Source: Azorinus chamasolen (lineage: Eukaryota; Mollusca; Bivalvia; Cardiida; Solecurtidae). From it: a DNA stretch of 64,000 bases. The stretch is from positions 63,651,423-63,715,422 of the forward strand of contig OY755237.1 of NCBI GenBank assembly GCA_963576725.1, read 5' to 3'. Made by a program: the position numbers and the translations under genes. This document shows, one piece after another, positions 54,855 to 64,000 of the stretch (position 1 is its first letter; each line of letters starts with the position of its first letter). The notes beneath the pieces are model-generated. The model was not told the DNA's origin. It ran no database searches and was given only the letters and a program-made list of their open reading frames with translations.

Positions 54855-55873
54855 GTTAACTCTTTCAGTGCAAGAAGCAATCACTAATGTCCTCTCATCA
54901 GATTGTCTCATCAGAGCGTGCACTGTTTGCCATGTTACACTTTTGTTTATAAATATCCCTGAATGTACACTGAGTAAGCTTGAACTTTTTGAATTTTGGA
55001 GTAGTCCATTTGAAAATTCGGCATTTAAAGTGTAAATACACTGGGTTTTTTTTTTTCACTGAAATATTCGGAGAAATTAGGCCCCATTCTCCCTTTCCCC
55101 CCCCCCCCTCCCCCCCAATCTCACCCTGAAAAGTATGTTTCCCTCCCACTCCCCCAACCAATCTAAAAAAAAAATCTCCTCTTGCTTGGCGATCAATTAT
55201 GAAAACAAGTGGAACAACATTAAGCATTTATCATGCCTACATTTTTACTGTTAAGTGTTCCAAAGTCCAGAGGATTAGATAGCAAATGAACTTCGATATA
55301 TTTTTTTTTTTAAACTTAGCTAAAACTATTATCAGTTCTGTAATAAGTAAATAGTTATATTTGTGCTACTTATAGCTAAATTGGCTATATTAACATGACA
55401 AGCTAAGATTTAACAAAAATAGATTATGCACCATTCAAAGAAAATTCCCTTTTTGGCTCATCCGCGCTACAAATTTCCCCTGACTTTGATCTTAGACCCC
55501 TGATACAGATATCTCAGTCATTGTCTATAGCTCTGTGCACAGCTGTTATTGTTGTTTTTACTATTGTTGCTTTCTTTGTATCATAAACTTTTGCTTGAAA
55601 ATTTTAATTTACATGGATACCAGGATTTTTTCTGCAGAGCGAAAAAAAACATCCATATCGCCATTTAAAGGTTTTGTATGATTCATCATTGTGGGACGTC
55701 AGCAATAGTCATGTTCTCCTCTTTAGCTTAGAACTGTCATATCAACACTGAAAACTGTAGAATCAGATCTATATTATTTCATAAGCACACAGAGCAAACC
55801 CTGATCAGATGACTCCTACAGGAGGTGTCAATTTGGGTCCACTCTGCTTGCAGAGGCAAGAAAGGGCATCTGT
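54855..55873. other. F-family remnant, poly-C tract and A-family remnant
   Basis: 54855-55040 is a reversed F element (TTAACTCTTTCAGTGC ... TTTTGGAGTAGTCCATTTGA). 55098-55118 is C-rich. 55725-55870 holds an A-type palindrome. No gene is recognised. Confidence 0.5.
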
Positions 55874-56121
55874 AACGGCCTTTCCCTGTTCTATATTTAT
55901 CAAAATTTCAATCCCTACTAAATATTCATGGACAAAATAGTTATAATGAAATATATAATGAAATATGGAAGGTTGAACATCATATCCATTTTAGAAACTA
56001 AATAAATAGATATATCAAATTCCATTAGCAAACAGAGCAGACCCTGATCAGGAGCTGTTTTATCTAGGTCTACTCTGTTTGTTAATGTGTGAAAAGATGC
56101 TTGTATGAAGGAAAGGGTTAA
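55874..56121. mobile_element. A-family MITE (A2, reversed)
   Basis: CCTTTCCCTGTTCTATATTT to TGAAGGAAAGGGTTAA; the palindrome core is deleted. Confidence 0.7.
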
Positions 56122-56372
56122 TACTCTTTAAAGCTTTGTATGGTTATGGCTCTTGCCCATTTATGTTTGATATAAATCTTGAAACTCTCTTGAGGAAATG
56201 AAATTTATACATTTCCACATTATAAGTCTTAACTGGTACATATTTATACAAATATATTTGTTCACATATATTTGCTTTAAGAAATTTGATCACTTCAAAG
56301 GACTGAAACATAAAGTGGAGAATAAATATCAAGCCAAGATATTCTACACAGTGTAAACACCAATTCTGGCCT

Positions 56373-56598
56373 GAACCCTTTCCTTCATACTAACGTATTT
56401 TCACGCATTTCACTCCTGTAGGAGCCGTCTGATCGGTCTGCTCTGTTTCCTAAAGGAATTTGATAGATCTGTTTCTTTAGCTTCTAAATCTTTAGCTACA
56501 ATGTTCTACCCTCCATATTTCATAATATAACTGTTTTGTCCATGTATATTCAGTAGGTATTGGAATTTGGTATAAACATAGAACAGGGAAAGGGTTAA
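56373..56598. mobile_element. A-family MITE (A2)
   Basis: TGAACCCTTTCCTTCATACT to ACATAGAACAGGGAAAGGGT then TAA. One palindrome arm is missing. Confidence 0.65.
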
Positions 56599-56891
56599 TG
56601 TCCTGCTTGCTATGTCCAACTTTGTGATGACCATTTGAACTGTTTGGATCAAGCTGTGATATTAATTTGTCTTCTCATAAAAATTGAATTGAATTTCAAA
56701 ATGAAAAAAACAAAAAAACAAAAAAACAAAATCTTTGCAAAATCAAATAAGTAATGTTTTTGTTTCATAAGTGACAATTACACTGCATGCAAAAGGTTAG
56801 CAAGTATAATATAGTAATATAGATATAAATATTGTGTACATTAGCCCCTTCAACACAATGGATCAATTCTTGATGACCTATGCAAACAGTT

Positions 56892-56989
56892 AAGACTCAG
56901 AGAAGATTCAAAAGAGTGGCCACAGTATAGGGTTTGGTGGAGAAATGGCGATTTTAGCATTGGGGTACACACCTTTATCTGCAGCTCTG
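56892..56989. mobile_element. D-family MITE fragment
   Basis: AAGAGTGGCCACAGTATAGG...TTATCTGCAGCTCTG: the right half only. It is flanked by a direct repeat of about 34 bp (GGATCAATTC...GCAAACAGTTAA). Confidence 0.6.
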
Positions 56990-57024
56990 ACACTGGATCA
57001 ATTCCTAATGACCTATGCAAACAG

Positions 57025-57250
57025 TTAACCCTTTCCCTGATGAATACTCATGTAGGAAATAATGACGTCATGAATATTTATAAGATTATGTTTTATAATG
57101 GCATATATATGAACACAGGACATTTTGGCTCAGGCAGAAGTTGTAGAATCAGATCTATATTACACCATAAGCAAACAGAGCAGACCCTGATCAGACGGCT
57201 CCAATAGGAGCCGTCTGATCTGTGTCTACTCTGTTTGCAGAGGGGGTTAA
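57025..57250. mobile_element. A-family MITE (A1)
   Basis: TTAACCCTTTCCCTGATGAA to TTGCAGAGGGGGTTAA; palindrome GCAAACAGAGCAGACCCTGA... nearly perfect. Confidence 0.75.
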
Positions 57251-57473
57251 GAATCAGTTTTTCATCAGGATCTAGTTTTATTTGACACTAGCTATAAGTT
57301 TCTTTAAATGTAATGAAATCTTTTTTAAAAATTCAGTATGTATCGGTATATACAAAAATGTTTTTCAGATGAAGGTTTAGAACTTGTGTTAGAAGAGTGT
57401 TGAGCATGGTCGACAAAAGATCTTGCCTTGTCCTTCATGTTTGTACTGAAAATTAACTTTTAGCATGCTGGGC

Positions 57474-57671
57474 TTAACCCTTACAACGCTGATTTTCAAA
57501 TGGACTATTCCAAAATTCAAACAGGTCAAGCTTATGATGAATATTTTGGGATTTTTTCAAAAGAAAAGTGTAACATGACAAACAGTGCAGACCCAGATGA
57601 GAGGGCTCCATCTGGGTCTACACTGTTTGTAAAGGACATTGGTGACTTGCGTCCTGCACTGTAAGGGTTAA
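57474..57671. mobile_element. F-family MITE
   Basis: TTAACCCTTACAACGCTG to CTGCACTGTAAGGGTTAA; palindrome CAAACAGTGCAGACCCAG...CTGGGTCTACACTGTTTG. Confidence 0.8.
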
Positions 57672-57951
57672 AGTTGTCTTTTAGTTTAGAAAGATTGTCT
57701 GATTCATAATAGAAATACCATTTACTTTGTTCTTTAATTTCAAAAAAGACAATCTGAGTTCCGATCATGATGAAACAGTCAGTTACTCTGTTATAAATTA
57801 TAATCCTATTTGAATCCTAACAGTGTGGTTAAATTTTTCTTACAAGTAAACCTTAATGGTAACTAGGCCCTGTATCAATATTTTGACAAAGCCATATATT
57901 GCTTGCTCAGATCGAAGAAAGGACTGCCAGCTAACTATGAGTGAAATCAGA

Positions 57952-58200
57952 TTAACTAGCTCCTTCATATAAATGCCTTTTCACACATTTGCAAACAGAG
58001 TAGAACCAGATCAGACGGCTCCTGATCAAGGTCTACTCTATTTGTTTTTGACGTTATATGTATAAGGTAATAGATCTGATTGTAGAGTTTTAGCTAGAGC
58101 AAAAAAATCCCTTGAAAAACTTACATTAGTAAAATTCAGCTAATAAATGTTAATGATATCATTTATTTCTTACATGAATATTGAACAGAGAACGGGTTAA
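57952..58200. mobile_element. A-family MITE (A2)
   Basis: TTAACTAGCTCCTTCATATA to TGAACAGAGAACGGGTTAA. Confidence 0.65.
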
Positions 58201-58421
58201 CTCTTTGTATGCTAGCAGGAAATTAGTGATCCCAGGTGTCCCACTAATTTGGATTCAGATGAGACCTAGAGTAATGTACCATCTCATCATCAGGATCCAA
58301 ACTATTTGACATTCTGCTCGTAATTATGACAAAAAATATTTGGATGTCAACTTTGCAAGTTGTAGCGGACATCAATGTTTATAGACACTAAGGGTACAAA
58401 GGGTTAATAACTTAATATATC

Positions 58422-58635
58422 TTAACCCATTCCTCCATGGGCTATTTTTAGATCCAACTTCTATGAACGATCTACCAAAACGGAGCATTTGCTAGAGAAA
58501 AGTAAAATTTTTGAATTTTGTAGTTTGAAACCATTGTGATAAATAGAGCATTTGCTCCTATAGGAGCAAATGCTCTATTTATCACAATGGTTTCAAGACG
58601 TGGTAGAAAGGTGTATTTATGGAGGAAAGGGTTAA
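58422..58635. mobile_element. B-family MITE with a perfect 72-bp palindrome
   Basis: TTAACCCATTCCTCCATGGG to TATGGAGGAAAGGGTTAA. The palindrome 58525-58596 has 36-bp arms with no mismatch and no loop, centre CTCCTA/TAGGAG. Confidence 0.9.
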
Positions 58636-58636
58636 T

Positions 58637-59143
58637 TACCCTAAGACTTTAAACAGTCAAACTTAGGAATACAGTGGAGACCCAGATCAAACTGCTCCTG
58701 AAGGAACAGTTTTATCACGGTCTACAATATTTGGTACTATGCCAGTATAATTTAATCCTTTACTCCATGAATAAGTATGTAAGATATACATTTTAATGGC
58801 ATTATGAATATAAATCAGAATAATTGTTAACTTATAACACATGAATACGGTTTTAACCATGGCAGAATATATAGAATCATATCTATATTATTTCATAAGC
58901 AAATAGAGCAGACCCTGATTAAATGGCTCCTATAGGAGCCGTCTGATCTGAGTCTACTCTGTTTGCAAAGGCATAGAAAAGTGTATTTATGGAGTAAGGG
59001 ATTCCAAGTTATCAAAATGGTGCCTAATTGAGTTATTCAGCTTTATAAACTCATAGAGAGGGGAGATTGGGTGTCTGAGAGGGAGACTAGGTGTCTGAGA
59101 AGAGAAGCTGAGTGTCTGAATATATAGGATAATTAGCCTAGGT
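58637..59143. mobile_element. E-family MITE (reversed) with a nested A element
   Basis: TACCCTAAGACTTTAAAC, palindrome GGAGACCCAGATCAAACTGC..., then an A element (TTAATCCTTTACTCC at 58752 to GGAGTAAGGGATT about 58992), then AAGTTATCAAAATGGTGCC and the E terminus. Confidence 0.6.
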
Positions 59144-59683
59144 CAGTGTTTCATCTGATGACTGTTAATCTTTTACCTCAAATAGACAACATGTTTACAC
59201 CTTTGCAGACAGGTGAGACCCAGATCATACAGCTCCTGTAGGAGCTTTCTGATCAGGGTCTGCTCTGTTGGCTTATAACATTTATAGATATGAAGTTTCT
59301 GTCACAGGCAAAAATTGCATTTTTAATGTGTAATTAAACAAAATCAGTCCATGAATATTGATCCTGTAATAGAGAAGATCCTTTCAAGAACGAGTGATAC
59401 AATTGAAATCCTTTTATCGCAAATCTTACACAGTACATACCAAAAATGCATGCAAGCTTTTATCCGATACACCTAGGTAGATAAAACAGGCTTAAATCTT
59501 CTTAATCACTCTAGGCTTATGTCTTATTAAAAAAATCTGGCTTCTTGAATTTAAACATTTCCTAAAGATTTTCTCAAAACTTTGATAAGCATATCAAAAA
59601 GTTTGTATCCTGATGAAATGGGGTTTACCAGGGTTCCAACTGTTTTAAAGGCTATTCAAACTACACCAAAGGCATGCTAAGCC

Positions 59684-59916
59684 TTAACCCTTTACCTTAA
59701 TAGACGCAAATGGAGTAGACCCAGATCAGAACTGATGGTGTCTGTAGGAGCCGTCTGATCAGGTCTGTTATGTTTGCTTATGGAATTATATATAGCTGTA
59801 TATAGGTTGCCATGACTAAAGAATCATGTATTCATATACTATAAGAAGACCAAATCTAATAAATGATCATGATGTAATTATTTCTTACATGAATATTCAT
59901 CAAGTCATGGGTTTAA
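59684..59916. mobile_element. A-family MITE (A1)
   Basis: TTAACCCTTTACCTTAATAG to CATCAAGTCATGGGTTTAA; shares the final TTAA with the B element that follows. Confidence 0.65.
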
Positions 59917-60129
59917 CCCATTCCCTCATATTGACACCATTTTACACTGTAAAAGTCACTTTGTGAAACCATTGTGATACACAGAGCATTTGTTCTATAG
60001 GAGCAAATGCTCTATTTATAACAATGGTTTCAAAACTACACTTTTTTCCCTCTTTGCTAGTAAATGCTCCTTTTCAGTAGTTTTATTCAAAGAGGTTGTC
60101 TTAAAATAGCCTATGAGGGAATGATTTAA
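59913..60129. mobile_element. B-family MITE
   Basis: TTAACCCATTCCCTCATATT to GCCTATGAGGGAATGATTTA then A. Confidence 0.8.
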
Positions 60130-60589
60130 GTGTCTGAAAGAAGATAACTATCTGCGCAAACTATCAGTTTACCGATTTTTCTGATCAAATATTTATCAAG
60201 ATTTCAGACAGTATTACCATGCATTAGCCATTGATTTATTCCTTGGTTGTTACAACTATGATATTGATTTGCCGTCCAATTACAGTGTACCCTCTGTTGA
60301 CATGGTTAATTATAAACGTTTTCTATTGTTTGCACCTGAGAACATAAACATCCTAACCACAGTTGTTTCCTGGAGATGGCACGAGTCTGCTACACCAGGG
60401 CTGGTTACTGTTACCTTGGATACATAAATTTTCTCCAAATAAGCATGGCATGATAGAATTTTGCAAAATAACTGAGATAGACTTTTATAGAAGTAAGCAA
60501 ACCTGGAAAATGTTTAAAATTGCTTGAAAAGGTCTTAGAAGATAAACCCAAAGTTCTAAAATTTCATTACAATCAAGAATGACTCCGTT

Positions 60590-60722
60590 ACTCAATAAAG
60601 ATGCCTTTTTACACCTTTGCAAAATTTATAGAGTATGCCTAGATCAGATAGTTCCTGTAGGAGTTGTCTGATCAGGGTCTGCTCTGTTTGCTTATAGAAT
60701 ATCTTTGATGGGATTAATATTC
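60590..60722. mobile_element. A-family MITE fragment
   Basis: CGTTACTCAATAAAGATG and a palindrome GATCAGATAGTTCCTGTAGG...CTGCTCTGTTTGC, cut off at the B element. Confidence 0.55.
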
Positions 60723-60944
60723 TTAACCCATTCCTTCATATTGACACCTTTTGATGCCTCTGCAAAAGCCACCTGTTGAAACCATTGTGATAAATAGAGC
60801 ATTTGCTCCTATAGGAGCAAATGCTCTATTTATCACAATGGTTTCAAAATTCTAAAATTTTCCTTTTCTCTAGTTAATGCTCCTTTTCGGTAGATTCATT
60901 CAAAGAGGCTGGATCTAAAACTAGCCTATGAGGTAATGGGTTAA
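60723..60944. mobile_element. B-family MITE with a perfect 72-bp palindrome
   Basis: TTAACCCATTCCTTCATATT to GAGGTAATGGGTTAA. The palindrome 60776-60847 is identical to 58525-58596. Confidence 0.9.
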
Positions 60945-61017
60945 TTTACTATCTGGCAAAGTTATGTATTCACTGACTTTTGCAACTAAAATGACTTAGC
61001 ATGCAAAAGTCAAATCT

Positions 61018-61270
61018 ATTGCTTTACCTCATAACTATGATTTGTAAGAAAAACTGACTGTATGAATATAGATTAGCTGAATTGTATAATGGCATTATGA
61101 ACAGGGAAAGGGTTAACACAATTTACCATGGCATAAACTGTAGAATCATTTCTATTTTATACCATAGGCAAACAGAGCAGATCCTGATCAGATGGCTCTT
61201 ACTGGAGCTATCTGATCTGGGTTTACTCTTGTTTGCAAAGGCATGAAAGGGCGTCTCTTTGAAGTAAATA
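61018..61270. mobile_element. A-family MITE copies, abutting
   Basis: A right end (GGCATTATGAACAGGGAAAG then GGTTAA, ending about 61112) is followed by a second A copy with palindrome GATCCTGATCAGATGGCTC... up to TTTGAAGTAAATAGTAAAG. Confidence 0.55.
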
Positions 61271-61634
61271 GTAAAGCTTACATGCAATCAAAGGGTTTCA
61301 AGATTGTGTATATATTAGACTCTACTTATTCGTACACACACACAAAGTTAAAAATGAAAACCCAATCAGGCATACTGTTGAATGCTTGTTCAATATTATG
61401 TGCAAATAGGAGATTCCCTTAATGCATTTTAACAGGCTTGTTTAATGCTCTACAAGTATGTCTAAAGACTTCATTTTGTGGTAGCTATTGAGGGGAGGTT
61501 TACCTGTATACTGATAAGGGATCTCAAGTGCTTTAAAACTGTCATATTTATGAACTGATTACATGAATGCTAAGGTACTCAATGGGTCATGAATTAACTG
61601 ACTAAACTGTATGCTGCATTTTATTTTGCAAACG

Positions 61635-61851
61635 TTAACTCATTACCTCATAGGCTATTTTTTAGACCCAACCTCTTCAAATAAATCTACTAGAAAAAGG
61701 AAAAAAATAGAATTGTGTAGTTATGAACCATTGTGATAAATAGAGCATTAATTTTGCTCCAATGGAACAAATAGTCTATTTATCACAATGTTTCAAAAAA
61801 TGATATTTACAGAGACATCAAAAGGTGTCAATATGAATGAATGGGTTTTAA
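61635..61851. mobile_element. B-family MITE (reversed)
   Basis: TTAACTCATTACCTCATAGG to TGAATGAATGGGTTTTAA. Confidence 0.75.
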
Positions 61852-62027
61852 AGATTCATTGATTAAGTAAATACAAGTCTGTAATGGGAGTTGCTCAATC
61901 TAAACTGTTACCTACTCTGTTTTTATTTATTTTTAATTAAATGCAAGAGAAATATACATGTACTTTGAGAAATTTCGCATGTGAAAGGTACTTCTTGTAT
62001 TGTTATATATGGTTCTGAGGACAGGAC

Positions 62028-62355
62028 CTCTGTGGCGGAGCTAGTGGTTATGGTCTTAGTCTGATAATCACCTGCCCCTCACCACTGTGATTCAAATCCC
62101 AGTGAATACACAAATAACAAGTTTCCACAAGAGCCCTATATTAACCATTATTCTGCCCAGTATGACTGACTTGTTCCTTCCAGCTGGCTTGTGGTAGGTC
62201 TGTGGTGCTCCCCGGGTGTTCTGTGCATGGAACAATGCAATTTGTTCTGTGCATAGAAACTGAAGTCTTTCTCTACCTGTAATTAGCCGGACGTCGCAAT
62301 ATCACTGAAATACGGTTAAAATGACTTAAAACCTGGTAAAAACTAACAAATAAAT
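62028..62355 (+). mobile_element. tRNA-derived SINE
   Basis: The tRNA-like head carries A-box TGGCGGAGCTAGTGG and B-box GATTCAAATCCC (62089-62100). The body includes AGCTGGCTTGTGGTAGGTCT and GTTCTGTGCATGGAAC. The tail region TATCACTGAAATACGGTTAA, then AAACC, resembles tails of known mollusc SINEs (from memory). Confidence 0.75.
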
Positions 62356-62409
62356 ATAGCTCTCCATGTTTGAATACCTTATTTTACATAAGAGACCTTT
62401 GATATAGAA

Positions 62410-62604
62410 CAGAGCTACAGATAAAGGTGCATACTCAAATACTAAAATCATCATTTCTCTACCAAACCCTATGTTGTGGCCACTGTTTAGAAATGCCTCT
62501 TTGAGACGATTCTAAAGAGTGGTCACAACATAGGGTTTGGTGGAGAAATAAAGAAGATATTCTTGAAAATGTTTTAATACATACGCATCTTATCTGGACC
62601 TCTG
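62410..62604. mobile_element. D-family MITE
   Basis: CAGAGCTACAGATAAAGGTG to CATCTTATCTGGACCTCTG, flanked by ATATAGAA and TTATAGAA (7 of 8 match), suggesting an 8-bp hAT-like target duplication. Core palindrome AACCCTATGTTGTGGCCACT... Confidence 0.8.
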
Positions 62605-62740
62605 TTATAGAAGAAGTAGAGTCTTATTTTTAACGTTCAGCACACTACCGGCAAATTTATGATAACTTTTGTAAACAGTTTGGATTCAGAAGAGAAGCTG
62701 AGTATATCAGTGTCTCATTAGTATCTAATCTGCTTATCAC

Positions 62741-62933
62741 CAGAGCTACAGATAAACGTGCATACCCAAATAATCAAAACGTAATTTCTCCACCAAACCC
62801 TATACTGTGACCACTCTTAGAATCGTCTCTTCGAAACATTTCTAAAAAGTGGTCACAGTGTAGGGTTTGGCAGAGAAATTAAAAAGTTATTCTTGAAAAT
62901 TGTTTGATTTATGTATCTTATCTGGACCTCGGG
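62741..62933. mobile_element. D-family MITE
   Basis: CAGAGCTACAGATAAACGTG to GTATCTTATCTGGACCTCGG around a TTTCTCCACCAAACCCTATA palindrome. Confidence 0.75.
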
Positions 62934-62968
62934 GTATCTAAGCTGTTCAACACTTTGGCACTATTTTT

Positions 62969-63067
62969 CACAGGGGTCTGGACCGCTTCATGGGGGTCTA
63001 TATGTACTATATATAATAACATTATATAGTACATATAGACCCCAATGAAGCAGTCCAGACCCCTGTG
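62969..63067. mobile_element. hAT-like foldback with 8-bp target duplication
   Basis: Arms of about 46 bp (CACAGGGGTCTGGACCGCTT... and its complement) with a short loop TAATAACA. It is flanked by exact 8-bp repeats CTATTTTT at 62961-62968 and 63068-63075. Confidence 0.8.
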
Positions 63068-63177
63068 CTATTTTTTAAGAGAAATGGAAGAAAAGTATTC
63101 TTTTAGAATTAAAGCAGACAAAGGATGTTTGCAGATGACAATTGCTGAGAGAACAAAAGGTTAGATTAGTGGTACTA

Positions 63178-63385
63178 GTATGAAATTTGTAAGCTTCCCT
63201 CCGTGAGTTTTTAAAGCTGAATAATTAAATTGACACCATTTTCATAACTTTAAACTATAGTGACATAGTAGCAAATAGTGAAGACCTGATTGATCAAACA
63301 AACTACTCTTTCAGGAGCAGTGTGATCTGGGTCTGCACTATTTTGCCTATGTTTGTCTGTCTGAGTACTAAGGGTAATTAAGGTG
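63178..63385. mobile_element. E-family MITE
   Basis: AGCTGAATAATTAAATTGAC, palindrome AAATAGTGAAGACC...GGGTCTGCACTATTT, right end GTCTGAGTACTAAGGGTAAT. Confidence 0.6.
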
Positions 63386-63507
63386 AACGACTATTTCTGA
63401 AAATATTCAAAGCTATTTTAATTTTTTTATAGTAACGCATTTACTTGATGTTTCATATCGGTTGAAACTGTGTGCAAATGTTACAGGCTCGATCTTACAT
63501 ACAAAGT

Positions 63508-63726
63508 TTAACCCATTCCCTCATATGCTATTTTTAGATTCAACCACGTTGAACAAATCTACCAAAAAGGAGCATTAACTAGAGAAAAGGAAAATTTCCG
63601 AATTTTGTAGTTTGAAACCATTGTGATGCATAGAGCATTTGCTCCAGTAGGAGTAAATGCTCTATTTATCACAATGATTTCAACAGGCAACTGTTGCAGA
63701 GGCTTCAGTATGAGGGAATGGGTTAA
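63508..63726. mobile_element. B-family MITE (reversed)
   Basis: TTAACCCATTCCCTCATATG to AGTATGAGGGAATGGGTTAA. Confidence 0.85.
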
Positions 63727-63759
63727 AGAATATAACACTATAGTAAATCACGAAATTTT

Positions 63760-63874
63760 CGTATAGCTCTAGGAGCTTTTTGCATGACTTTCACCTTGCA
63801 TTAAGCTGCCACCTGTCTAAAAGATCCATAATGATAGGTATTTGAGTGTTCAAATTATTAAGATTTTACTGTAT
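63760..63874. mobile_element. C-family MITE, right half, abutting a splice acceptor
   Basis: TAGCTCTAGGAGCTTTTTGC...AGCTGCCACCTGTC...AAGATTTTACTGTA, ending 10 bp before the acceptor AG of the next coding exon. The left half is gone. Confidence 0.75.
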
Positions 63875-63884
63875 TTCCTTGCAG

Positions 63885-64000
63885 ATCATGTCAGACAAGT
63901 TTCTGGTTGCCTTTGGACCATGTAAGCATGGGAGATTCACCGAGACTGCATACCAGGACACAAATGTGTTTGACATCATTGACTATGAAGATGCAAGACG
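63885..64000 (+). CDS. VWA3B-like protein, second coding exon (partial)
   Basis: After the acceptor TATTTCCTTGCAG the frame reads IMSDKFLVAFGPCKHGRF...TNVFDIIDYEDAR and runs off the window. Phase 0 matches the end of the exon at 50924 (VVKSQ), and the joined stretch continues the Tudor-like DUF4537 pattern with its VFDIIDYEDAR ending. Confidence 0.85.
   Translation, partial: MMSDKFLVAFGPCKHGRFTETAYQDTNVFDIIDYEDAR

Larger units (their letters stand above)
50925..63884 (+). other. About 13-kb intron of the VWA gene
   Basis: From GTGAGT (50925) to TTTCCTTGCAG (63884). The two coding exons join in phase 0 and the encoded domain continues smoothly. The intron is filled with MITEs, minisatellites and one SINE; no other gene is recognised in it. 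Confidence 0.8.

Noticed and set aside
3004..63726. CRISPR-like arrays from regularly repeated palindromes
   Set aside because: Spacing is irregular, each palindrome lies inside a MITE with its own ends, and the genome is eukaryotic.

Overview
This window looks like nuclear DNA of an invertebrate animal, most likely a bivalve mollusc. The evidence is AT-rich sequence, spliceosomal introns, a tRNA-derived SINE with a mollusc-type tail, Gypsy and Penelope-like retroelements, and a very high density of short palindromic MITEs. The bivalve call is an inference from repeat style and gene content; I cannot name the species.

Host genes are few. At 1-14670 there is an old tandem segmental duplication. 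Unit A (about 1-7260) and unit B (about 7553-14670) each carry one intronless GMC-family FAD oxidoreductase on the minus strand (1043-2860 and 10437-12260). The two units differ by at least five transposon insertions, a roughly 110-bp inversion and a microsatellite expansion, which allows the insertions to be dated relative to the duplication. At the right end, a VWA domain protein of the VWA3B-like kind occupies the plus strand: exon 49917-50924, an intron of about 13 kb, and a phase-0 exon from 63885 that runs off the window. A possible non-coding first exon lies near 46436-46549.

16100-37600 is a graveyard of nested LTR retrotransposons. It holds a broken Gypsy-like gag/protease copy (16560-20165), a broken Gypsy pol fragment (20200-21692), and a well-delimited 8.0-kb LTR element at 22416-30417. 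That element has 264-266-bp LTRs and a 4-bp ATCG target duplication. It carries gag, an intact 680-codon envelope-like gene with its own splice acceptor, a GC-richer RING-finger gene with its own TATA box and AATAAA, and an antisense Penelope-like reverse transcriptase, but no pol of its own. It sits in the leader of another Gypsy copy whose gag resumes at 30422. A third Gypsy element (33340-37560) still shows gag knuckles, protease, RT and RNase H, and is split by a solo LTR of the envelope-bearing family.

The rest, and the large VWA intron, is packed with MITEs. Several families end in TTAACCC...GGGTTAA (piggyBac-like; the TTAA duplication is proven by nested insertions). One family ends in TACAGTAAAACC (TA target, Tc1/mariner-pogo-like), and others are hAT-like or unclassified. 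Families with unrelated ends share the same palindrome core, CTCCTATAGGAG. Other notable items are a tiny TRIM-like retroelement whose LTR contains a tRNA-like Pol III promoter (46802-47126), a decayed hAT transposon (47538-48755), and minisatellites built from MITE ends.
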